A stretch of 27,983 nt of DNA from Massilia sp. (GTDB lineage: Bacteria; Pseudomonadota; Gammaproteobacteria; Burkholderiales; Burkholderiaceae_D), in contig DNCF01000214.1 of the NCBI GenBank assembly GCA_003484545.1, positions 1-27,983 on the forward strand, in the 5' to 3' direction. The notes under the pieces were generated by a model. The model made no database searches. It was not told the origin of the DNA and saw only the letters and a list, made by a program, of their open reading frames with translations. This document shows positions 7,730 to 14,110 of this stretch, piece by piece. Within the stretch, counting starts at the first letter, position 1. Each line of letters begins with the position of its first letter. A program made the position numbers and the translations under genes.

Positions 7730-7737
7730 CCGGGCCG
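7718..7737. terminator. Perfect 20-bp GC palindrome, possible terminator without T-tract
   Basis: CGGCCCGGCTAGCCGGGCCG is fully self-complementary and spans the stop of the small ORF. There is no following T-run on either strand, so classical rho-independent termination is doubtful; a stabilising 3' structure is equally possible. Confidence 0.4.
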
Positions 7738-7791
7738 CCGTTACCGGGCGCCGTTACCGGGCGCCGTTACCGGACGCCGTTACCGGGCGCC
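7737..7791. repeat. 13-bp tandem repeat, four copies
   Basis: GCCGTTACCGGGC is repeated at 7737, 7750, 7763 (one substitution, GGAC) and 7776, followed by a partial GCC. It fills the gap between the small ORF and the 3' end of hom. Near-identity suggests recent slippage expansion. Confidence 0.95.
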
Positions 7792-7806
7792 AGAGCGGCG
7801 CCCCGG

Positions 7807-9114
7807 TCAGCTGAGCGTTTCCAGCCTGATGCGAATGACCTTGCCGACGACCGAAGCGAGCGCCTCGATGCGCTCGATGGCGGCATCGACGTTCTTCTCG
7901 CGCGTCTGGTGCGTGATCATGATGATGTCGGTGCGGTCGCCGCCGCGGGTGCCCTTCTGCAGCACGGCGTCGATCGAGATGCCGGCGTCGGCCAGGATGC
8001 GGGTCAGGTCGGCCATCACGCCGAGCTGGTCGTTCACGTACACGCGCAGGTAATAGCTGGTCGTGATTTCCGACATCGGCAGGATCGCGACGTCGCTCAT
8101 CTGGTTCGGCTGGAAGGCCAGGTGCGGCACGCGGCAGTAGGGGTCGACCGTGGCCAAGCGGGTGACGTCGACCAGGTCGGCGATCACGCTCGACGCGGTC
8201 GGTTCCGAGCCGGCGCCCTTGCCGTAGTAGAGGGTCGAGCCGACCGCGTCGGCCTCGACCAGCACCGCGTTCATGGCGCCCTCGACGTTGGCGATCAGGC
8301 GCTTGGCCGGGATCAGGGTCGGGTGCACGCGCAGCTCGATGCCGGTGTCGGCGCGGCGGGTAATGCCCAATAGCTTGATGCGGTAGCCCAGCTCCTCGGC
8401 GTAGCGGATGTCGTCGGCCTGCAGCTGGCTGATGCCTTCCACGTGGGCCTTGTCGAACTGGACCGGAATGCCGAAGGCGATCGCCGACATGATGGTCAGC
8501 TTGTGGGCCGCGTCCACGCCCTCGATGTCGAAGGTGGGGTCGGCTTCGGCATAGCCGAGCTCCTGGGCCTGCTTGAGCACGGTGGCGAAGTCCAGGCCCT
8601 TGTCGCGCATCTCGGACAGGATGAAGTTGGTGGTGCCGTTGATGATGCCGGCCACCGATTCGATGCGGTTCGCCGTCAGGCCTTCGCGCAGCGCCTTGAT
8701 GATCGGTACGCCGCCGGCCACCGCGGCCTCGAACGCGACCATCACGCCCTTCTCCTGGGCGGCGGCGAAGATCTCGTTGCCGTGCAGCGCCAGCAGCGCC
8801 TTGTTGGCGGTGACCACATGCTTGTTGTTGGCGATCGCGCGCAGCACCAGTTCGCGCGGCAATTCGTAGCCGCCGATCAGTTCCACGACGATGTCGACCT
8901 CGGGGCTGTCCACCACCTGGAAGGGATCGTCGACCACGCGGCACTGGCCGCCGGTCAGCTGGGCCGCGCGCTCCAGGTTGCGCGCGGCAACCATGGTGAT
9001 CTCGATGCCGCGGCCGGCGCGGCGCCGTATGTCTTCCTGGTTGCGTTGCAGGACGTTGAAGGTGCCGGCACCGACGGTGCCGATGCCGAGGAGGCCAACT
9101 TTGATGGGTTTCAT
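7807..9114 (-). CDS. hom: Homoserine dehydrogenase
   Basis: The 435-residue protein matches the monofunctional enzyme in length. It reduces aspartate semialdehyde to homoserine with NAD(P)H in the cytoplasm, the branch point to threonine and methionine. The N-terminal Rossmann fold starts VGLLGIGTVGAGTF (GxGxxG at 10-15), the catalytic domain carries GIINGTTNFIL and the following EADP segment, and an ACT regulatory domain occupies about the last 85 residues (YYLRVYVNDQLGVMADLTRIL), consistent with threonine feedback inhibition. It starts 16 bases after the stop of the aminotransferase gene, so the two form an operon. The usual downstream partner thrC is absent here; a tandem repeat and a plus-strand ORF follow instead. 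Confidence 0.97.
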   Translation of the reverse strand: MKPIKVGLLGIGTVGAGTFNVLQRNQEDIRRRAGRGIEITMVAARNLERAAQLTGGQCRVVDDPFQVVDSPEVDIVVELIGGYELPRELVLRAIANNKHVVTANKALLALHGNEIFAAAQEKGVMVAFEAAVAGGVPIIKALREGLTANRIESVAGIINGTTNFILSEMRDKGLDFATVLKQAQELGYAEADPTFDIEGVDAAHKLTIMSAIAFGIPVQFDKAHVEGISQLQADDIRYAEELGYRIKLLGITRRADTGIELRVHPTLIPAKRLIANVEGAMNAVLVEADAVGSTLYYGKGAGSEPTASSVIADLVDVTRLATVDPYCRVPHLAFQPNQMSDVAILPMSEITTSYYLRVYVNDQLGVMADLTRILADAGISIDAVLQKGTRGGDRTDIIMITHQTREKNVDAAIERIEALASVVGKVIRIRLETLS

Positions 9115-9130
9115 GTGGTTCGTGTCTGTT

Positions 9131-10357
9131 CTAGCGCGCGTGGCGTCGTCGGTAACCGTCGAGGAAGCGTGCGATACGGCCGCAGGCGTCGGTCAGGTCG
9201 TCGGAATTGGGCAGGAACACCAGCCGGAAATGGTCCGGGGCGATCCAGTTGAAGCCGGTGCCTTGCACCAGCAAGACCTTTTCCTCGGCCAGCAGCTCGC
9301 AAATGAACTGCTGGTCGTCGGCGATCGGATACATCGCCGGGTCCAGGCGCGGGAACATGTAGAGCGCCGCTTTTGGCTTGACGCAGGACACTCCCGGAAT
9401 ATCGGTAAGCAGCTTGTAGGCCAGGTCGCGCTGCTTGAGCAGGCGTCCGCCCGGACGGACCAGGTCGTCGATGCTCTGGTAGCCGCCGAGCGCGGTCTGG
9501 ATCGCGAACTGGCCCGGCGCGTTGGCGCACAGGCGCATCGAGGCCAGCATGTTCAGGCCCTCGATATAGTCTTTCGCATGACGCTTGTCGCCGGAGATCA
9601 CCATCCAGCCGGCACGGTAGCCGCAGGAGCGGTAGTTCTTCGACAGGCCATTGAGCGTCACGAAGAGCACGTCGTCGGCCAGCGAGGCGATCGACTCGTG
9701 CACGTTGCCGTCGTACAGGACCTTGTCGTAGATCTCGTCGGCGTAGATGATCAGGCCGTGCTGGCGCGCCAGCTCGATGATCTCGAGCAGGATCTCGCGC
9801 GGATACAGGGCGCCGGTCGGGTTGTTCGGGTTGATGACGACGATCGCGCGCGTGTTCGGCGTGATCTTGCTGCGCATGTCGGCGATGTCCGGCATCCAGT
9901 CGGCCTGCTCGTCGCACACGTAGTGGATGGGCGAGCCGCCGGCCAGGCTGACGGCGGCGGTCCACAGCGGATAATCCGGCGCCGGCACCAGCACCTCGTC
10001 GCCGTTGTTCAGCAGGCCCTGCATGGCCATGACGATCAGTTCCGATGCGCCATTACCCAGGTAGATATCGTCGATGCGGACGCCGGCGATCTTCTTCTGC
10101 TGGGTGTAGTGCATGACCGCCTTGCGCGGCGCGAACAGGCCTTTCGAGTCCGTGTAGCCGGCGGCGCCGTGCATGTTGCGGATCATGTCCTGCATGATCT
10201 CGTCCGGCGGATCGAAACCGAAGACGGCCAGGTTGCCGATATTCAGCTTGATGAGCTTGTGGCCGTCGTCTTCCATCTGGCGCGCCTTTTCCAGCGCGGG
10301 GCCACGGATTTCATAACACACGTCGTCCAGCTTGTTCGATTTGCGAATCGGTCTCAC
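9131..10357 (-). CDS. Pyridoxal-phosphate aminotransferase, AlaA/AlaC type (alanine transaminase)
   Basis: With the GTG start at 10355-10357 the product is 408 residues, close to Escherichia coli AlaA (405), and begins RPIRKSNKLDDVCYEIRGP, as this family does. A GGGTGA sequence lies a few bases upstream as a ribosome-binding site. Class I fold features are GNGASELI (101-108), NPNNPTG (176-182) and the Schiff-base Lys240 in GLSKNYRSCGYRAGW. Members convert pyruvate and glutamate to alanine and 2-oxoglutarate; some act on valine or other amino acids, so exact specificity is open. It is first in the operon with hom and is divergent from the Mth938-like gene. The frame extends further upstream to 10558, but that part overlaps the divergent promoter region and is not conserved in character. 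Confidence 0.92.
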   Translation of the reverse strand: MRPIRKSNKLDDVCYEIRGPALEKARQMEDDGHKLIKLNIGNLAVFGFDPPDEIMQDMIRNMHGAAGYTDSKGLFAPRKAVMHYTQQKKIAGVRIDDIYLGNGASELIVMAMQGLLNNGDEVLVPAPDYPLWTAAVSLAGGSPIHYVCDEQADWMPDIADMRSKITPNTRAIVVINPNNPTGALYPREILLEIIELARQHGLIIYADEIYDKVLYDGNVHESIASLADDVLFVTLNGLSKNYRSCGYRAGWMVISGDKRHAKDYIEGLNMLASMRLCANAPGQFAIQTALGGYQSIDDLVRPGGRLLKQRDLAYKLLTDIPGVSCVKPKAALYMFPRLDPAMYPIADDQQFICELLAEEKVLLVQGTGFNWIAPDHFRLVFLPNSDDLTDACGRIARFLDGYRRRHAR

Positions 10358-10476
10358 ATTGTCACCCGTGGTTGGCCTGCATGTTGCAGTGCGAAAAATA
10401 CCATTCTGCCGAAAGCGCCTCATTTGCGCAACCTTGCACCAATCGCCGGCGAAAACGGCCTGCGCGGCGAAAAGTT

Positions 10477-10482
10477 TATAAT
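10477..10482 (+). promoter_or_regulatory. -10 box for the Mth938-like gene
   Basis: TATAAT on the plus strand, about 75 bases upstream of the chosen start at 10557. No strong -35 hexamer is visible. A transcript starting near 10489 would almost begin at an in-frame ATG at 10491, an alternative start that adds 22 low-complexity residues. Confidence 0.45.
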
Positions 10483-10556
10483 CGTGTCCCATGGCCGCCC
10501 AGCGCGGCGCTCCTCCGCCATCACCGCGGCGCATGCCGCCCCAAGCCACCGACGAC

Positions 10557-10934
10557 ATGAAGCTTCACTCCGACAACACTCAACAATACCAGACCGTGAC
10601 CGGCTACGACGCTTCGGGTGTCGAAATCAATGCGGAACGTTTCAATTACAGCCTGCTCGTGATGCCCGAGACGCCGCCGCGCGCCTGGAACGTGACGCGT
10701 TTCGAGGACCTCACCAGCGAGCATTTCGAGCAGATCGCGCGGGATGAACCGGACGTCGTCATCCTCGGCACCGGCGAGCGCCAGCGCTTCGTGCACCCGC
10801 GCCTGATCGCCAGCCTGACCACGCGCCGCACCGGCGTGGAAAGCATGGATAGCCAGGCCGCCTGCCGCACCTACAACGTGCTGATGGGCGAAGGGCGCAA
10901 GGTAACGCTGGCGCTGATCATCGACCCGGCCTGA
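10557..10934 (+). CDS. Mth938-like domain protein (DUF498)
   Basis: The 125-residue product is a single Mth938-like domain. Typical segments are GYDASGVEINAERFNYSLLV, the central DVVILGTGERQRFVHPRL, GVESMDSQAACRTYNVLMGEGRKV and a terminal ALIIDP. The bacterial family is small and cytosolic; its molecular role is poorly defined (mammalian AAMDC and the mitochondrial assembly factor NDUFAF3 share the fold). ATG 10557 gives the standard length and N-terminus (MKLHSDN); ATG 10491 would add a Pro/Arg-rich extension unlike the family. The gene is divergent from the aminotransferase and upstream of the peroxiredoxin, separated from the latter by a repeat-rich gap. Confidence 0.9.
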   Translation: MKLHSDNTQQYQTVTGYDASGVEINAERFNYSLLVMPETPPRAWNVTRFEDLTSEHFEQIARDEPDVVILGTGERQRFVHPRLIASLTTRRTGVESMDSQAACRTYNVLMGEGRKVTLALIIDPA

Positions 10935-10963
10935 ACACGCACGGCCGGCAACGTGTATCGAAC

Positions 10964-10990
10964 ACGGTGGGCACGGGGCGCCCACCCTAC
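10964..10990 (-). repeat. REP-like hairpin repeat, copy 3
   Basis: On the minus strand it reads GTAGGGTGGGCGCCCCGTGC then CCACCGT. It forms an inverted pair with the copy at 11018, 27 bases away; the two share a hairpin variant (GCGCCCC) not seen in other copies. Confidence 0.85.
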
Positions 10991-11017
10991 GGCACTCTCG
11001 CCTTAACCATGTGCATC

Positions 11018-11044
11018 GTAGGGTGGGCGCCCCGTACCTACCAA
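11018..11044 (+). repeat. REP-like hairpin repeat, copy 4
   Basis: GTAGGGTGGGCGCCCCGTAC then CTACCAA. Same variant as the copy at 10964, but with two changes that weaken its own hairpin and with the CGCGGT tail lost. Confidence 0.8.
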
Positions 11045-11065
11045 TACATCGACGCACGTCCCGTT

Positions 11066-11111
11066 GCAAACGATATTTGCCTGTAGCGCCTCCCGTGCAA
11101 ATATCCTTTGC
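11066..11111. promoter_or_regulatory. 15-bp inverted repeat upstream of the peroxiredoxin
   Basis: GCAAACGATATTTGC (11066-11080) and GCAAATATCCTTTGC (11097-11111) are inverted repeats with one mismatch, extended by a T/A pair, around a 16-base spacer. It lies about 210 bases upstream of the peroxiredoxin start and may be a dyad operator or an RNA hairpin; no known regulator site was matched. Confidence 0.5.
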
Positions 11112-11317
11112 ACGCGCACCCAATCGAACCACCCTCCTCCGGTTTTCTCGTGTAAATTCCGACTATTGTGGTTGAAAGGCAATTTTTCGGCCCCATCTAG
11201 TCCGCCAACGCGCTGCAAAACGTGTCAGTACGACCTTGTAAGTACTACCACCGGGCAGCGCCGCAGATTATGATGAGGGCTATCCAGATAGCCCGATACC
11301 AGTCCAGGAGAATCCCC

Positions 11318-11788
11318 GTGGCCGACAGCCCCAGCGCAGCAACCGTAGAGAACTTTAGCGCCGCCATGACCGGCGACCAGACCTTCCAGCTTGGCGGACG
11401 TCCCGCGAAGTACACGGTGCTGTATTTTTATCCGAAGGACAATACCCCGGGCTGCACCACCGAGAGCATGGCCTTCCGCGACAAGCACGACGAGTTCCTC
11501 GCCGCCAACACCGAGGTCTACGGCATCAGCCGCGACTCGCTGCGCTCGCACGAGAACTTCAAGTCCAAGCTGGGCCTGCCTTTCGAACTGATCTCCGACC
11601 CTGACGAGCTGGTCTGCAACCAGTTCGGCGTCATGAAGATGAAGAACATGTACGGCAAGCAAGTCAGGGGGGTCGAGCGCAGTACGTTTGTCGTTGACGC
11701 TCAAGGCCGATTGGTGAAAGAATGGCGTGGCGTGAAAGTCAACGATCACGTCGATGAAGTGCTGGAATTTGTGAAGAGCCAGCCCTGA
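11318..11788 (+). CDS. Peroxiredoxin, BCP/PrxQ family
   Basis: With the GTG start at 11318-11320, preceded at seven bases by AGGAG, the product is 156 residues, the usual PrxQ length. The thioredoxin-like fold carries FYPKDNTPGCTTE with peroxidatic Cys46, the conserved Arg-containing SRDS segment (71-74) and the family tail FVVDAQGRLVKEWRGV. It reduces hydroperoxides in the cytoplasm with thioredoxin-type partners. The position five residues after Cys46, where the Escherichia coli protein has its resolving Cys, is Met51; the only other Cys is Cys100 in DELVCNQFGV. Hence it may be a one-Cys or atypical form. The frame is open to 11222, but the strong ribosome-binding site and family length favour 11318. 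PhoH follows on the same strand 221 bases later. Confidence 0.93.
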   Translation: MADSPSAATVENFSAAMTGDQTFQLGGRPAKYTVLYFYPKDNTPGCTTESMAFRDKHDEFLAANTEVYGISRDSLRSHENFKSKLGLPFELISDPDELVCNQFGVMKMKNMYGKQVRGVERSTFVVDAQGRLVKEWRGVKVNDHVDEVLEFVKSQP

Positions 11789-12009
11789 ACGGATGGCTCC
11801 AGTCGATTAACCTGCTGGTCCAACCACCTATTTTGAGTCGAAGCGTTTTATCCCTGCATCATTCCAATCTGGCTGCCTGCCAAGCCGGTGCTCATCCGGC
11901 CCTGGTCCGCGCCCCCAAGTATTTTCCAGTTGCATCGATCCCGCCCGGCAGCGCGTCCCGCGACGCGCTGGCGCGAGGCGTCCTCCACTTTTTCTAGATT
12001 GAGAACCTG

Positions 12010-13773
12010 ATGCCACTACCAAAAATCCCGACCAAGCCGGCCACCCTGTTGCCGGTCAGCGATTACCCCAAAGCCGAACCCGGCAAGTCTCCCGTGCGCG
12101 CCGTGAGCGCAGCGCCGGTCGAGGCGGACCCGGTCGAAGACCTCATCAGCGGCAAGGCCGTGCCCGCCGCGAAATCCACCCGTGCCCGCAAGCCCAAGGC
12201 CACGACGCTGGCCGCGGTGCCGGCCCCACAAGCTGCACCCGAGCGTCCCGCCAAGCCGGAGACGGTCGCCAAGCTGCGCGAAACCGACATCGACGCGCCG
12301 CATCCGGTCAAGCACAAGCCGGTCGAAGTCAACGTCAAGTCCTCGGCCAGCCGCAAGGCCGACAAGGCCGGCGCCACCAAGGTCTTCGTGCTCGACACCA
12401 ACGTACTGATGCACGACCCGACCTGCCTGTTCCGTTTCGAGGAACACGACGTCTACCTGCCGATGATGACGCTCGAGGAGCTCGACGACCACAAGAAGGG
12501 CATGTCGGAAGTGGCGCGCAACGCGCGCCAGGTCTCGCGCACGCTGGACGCCCTGATCGCCGACATCGACGACGACGCCATCGAGGCCGGCATCGAGCTG
12601 GCCAAGCTGGGCAACAAGGACGCCAAGGGCCGCCTGTTCTTCCAGACCAGGCTGCAGAACGGCCCCGCCCTGCCGGAAGGCCTGCCGACCGGCAAGGCCG
12701 ACAACCAGATCCTCGGCGTCGTGAAAGCCCTGGCCGCCGACCAGCCGCAGCGCGCCATCGTGCTGGTGTCGAAGGACATCAACATGCGCATCAAGGCGCG
12801 CGCCCTGGGCTTGCCGGCCGAGGACTATTTCAACGACCACGTGCTGGAAGACACCGACCTGCTGTATTCGGGCATCGTCCAGCTGCCGGAAGACTTCTGG
12901 GACAAGCACGGCAAGAACATGGAGTCGTGGCAAGACACCCGCAACGGCACCACCTTCTACCGCGTCACCGGCCCCTTCATCAACAGCCTGCTGGTGAACC
13001 AGTTCGTCTACCTCGAGCAAGACGGTGGCGAAGCACCGTTCTACGCGCAGGTGAAAGAGATCAACGGCAAGACCGCCGTGCTGCAGGTGCTGCGCGACTA
13101 CACCCACACCAAGAACAGCGTCTGGGGCATCACCGCGCGCAACCGCGAGCAGAACTTCGCGCTGAACTTGCTCATGAACCCGGAGTGCGACTTCGTCACC
13201 CTGCTCGGCCAGGCCGGCACCGGCAAGACCCTGCTGGCCCTGGCCGCCGGCCTGGCGCAAGTGCTGGAGACCAAGCTCTACAACGAGATCATCGTCACCC
13301 GCGTGACGGTGCCGGTCGGCGAGGACATCGGCTTCCTGCCGGGCACCGAGGAAGAGAAGATGTCGCCCTGGATGGGCGCTTTCGACGACAACCTGGAAGT
13401 GCTGAACAAGTCGGACAACGACGCCGGCGACTGGGGCCGCGCCGCGACCCAGGACCTGATCCGCTCGCGCATCAAGATCAAGTCGCTCAACTTCATGCGC
13501 GGCCGTACCTTCGTGAACAAGTTCCTGATCATCGACGAGGCGCAGAACCTGACGCCGAAGCAGATGAAGACCCTGGTCACGCGCGCCGGCCCCGGCACCA
13601 AGATCCTCTGCCTGGGCAATATCGCCCAGATCGACACGCCGTATTTGACCGAGGGTTCGAGCGGCCTGACCTACGTGGTCGACCGCTTCAAGGGCTGGTC
13701 GCACAGCGGCCACGTGACGCTGGCGCGCGGCGAGCGTTCGCGCCTGGCGGATCACGCGAGCGACGTGTTGTAA
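12010..13773 (+). CDS. PIN-domain PhoH-family ATPase
   Basis: This 587-residue protein has three parts. Residues 1-122 are a low-complexity Ala/Pro/Lys-rich extension. A PIN nuclease-like domain begins KVFVLDTNVLMHD (acidic D129), with EELDDHKKG and a later VSKDINMRIKA block. The C-terminal PhoH ATPase has Walker A GQAGTGKT (400-407) and Walker B FLIIDEAQ (D509, E510). The PIN-PhoH (PhoH2-type) family is linked to RNA binding or unwinding and cleavage; the in vivo role in proteobacteria is not settled. ATG 12010 is chosen because it begins the continuous frame with a GAG-type ribosome-binding site just upstream. A good terminator follows 18 bases after the stop. Confidence 0.94.
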   Translation: MPLPKIPTKPATLLPVSDYPKAEPGKSPVRAVSAAPVEADPVEDLISGKAVPAAKSTRARKPKATTLAAVPAPQAAPERPAKPETVAKLRETDIDAPHPVKHKPVEVNVKSSASRKADKAGATKVFVLDTNVLMHDPTCLFRFEEHDVYLPMMTLEELDDHKKGMSEVARNARQVSRTLDALIADIDDDAIEAGIELAKLGNKDAKGRLFFQTRLQNGPALPEGLPTGKADNQILGVVKALAADQPQRAIVLVSKDINMRIKARALGLPAEDYFNDHVLEDTDLLYSGIVQLPEDFWDKHGKNMESWQDTRNGTTFYRVTGPFINSLLVNQFVYLEQDGGEAPFYAQVKEINGKTAVLQVLRDYTHTKNSVWGITARNREQNFALNLLMNPECDFVTLLGQAGTGKTLLALAAGLAQVLETKLYNEIIVTRVTVPVGEDIGFLPGTEEEKMSPWMGAFDDNLEVLNKSDNDAGDWGRAATQDLIRSRIKIKSLNFMRGRTFVNKFLIIDEAQNLTPKQMKTLVTRAGPGTKILCLGNIAQIDTPYLTEGSSGLTYVVDRFKGWSHSGHVTLARGERSRLADHASDVL

Positions 13774-13791
13774 GCGCTTTTCGCTCCACAG

Positions 13792-13827
13792 AAAACCTGC
13801 GCGCCTTGCGGCCCGCAGGTTTTTTTA
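13792..13827 (+). terminator. Rho-independent terminator of the PhoH gene
   Basis: Stem AAAACCTGCG (13792-13801) with CGCAGGTTTT (13814-13823), loop of twelve bases, then T-tract to 13827. Confidence 0.9.
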
Positions 13828-13854
13828 CGTCAGTCAACCTACAGTAAGGCAGGC

Positions 13855-13882
13855 GTAGGGTGGGGACTCGTCCCCACGCGGT
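13855..13882 (+). repeat. REP-like hairpin repeat, copy 5
   Basis: GTAGGGTG then GGGAC-TC-GTCCC arms and CCACGCGGT. First of three copies in the 337-base gap between PhoH and the GGDEF-EAL gene. Confidence 0.9.
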
Positions 13883-13982
13883 ACGGCGGCGGATACCCGC
13901 TTGCGCACGCGAACGGCCGTCAGGTAGGCGTTAGGTAGGCATGACGGCTCACGCTCATTGGCGCCGCCAATCACAAGGCGAG

Positions 13983-14010
13983 ACCGCGTGGGGACAAGTC
14001 CCCACCCTAC
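13983..14010 (-). repeat. REP-like hairpin repeat, copy 6
   Basis: Minus-strand copy with GGGGAC-TT-GTCCCC arms. It faces the copy at 13855. Similarity to the copy at 14065 continues through a flanking GGCGCCAA-(C/T)GAGCG stretch on the tail side, so these two arose by duplication of a unit of about 80 bp. Confidence 0.9.
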
Positions 14011-14064
14011 GCACTGGCAGCATAGGCGGCTCGCGCTCGTTGGCGCCGTCGAACCCACGGTGAG

Positions 14065-14092
14065 ACCGCGTGGGCACAAGTGCCCACCCTAC
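14065..14092 (-). repeat. REP-like hairpin repeat, copy 7
   Basis: Minus-strand copy with GGGCAC-TT-GTGCCC arms, ending 18 bases from the stop of the GGDEF-EAL gene, so it lies in that gene's 3' untranslated region. Confidence 0.9.
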
Positions 14093-14110
14093 GAACACCA
14101 ACAGCGCTGA

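Larger units (their letters stand above)
10935..11317. other. Intergenic interval with two repeat types upstream of the peroxiredoxin
   Basis: Contains an inverted pair of the dispersed hairpin repeat (10964 and 11018) and a separate 15-bp inverted repeat (11066-11111). No gene is seen; the frame that extends the peroxiredoxin upstream to 11222 lacks family-like residues. Confidence 0.6.

Noticed and set aside
10491..10556. N-terminal extension of the Mth938-like protein from the ATG at 10491
   Set aside because: It adds 22 Pro/Arg-rich residues unlike the family; ATG 10557 gives the standard length.
13834..14079. Minus-strand 81-residue ORF in the PhoH/GGDEF gap
   Set aside because: It consists largely of translated hairpin repeats, not a protein.
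13855..14092. CRISPR array suspected from three similar repeats in a gap
   Set aside because: Repeats differ in orientation and in spacing, and each is a hairpin of the dispersed family found elsewhere; no cas genes.
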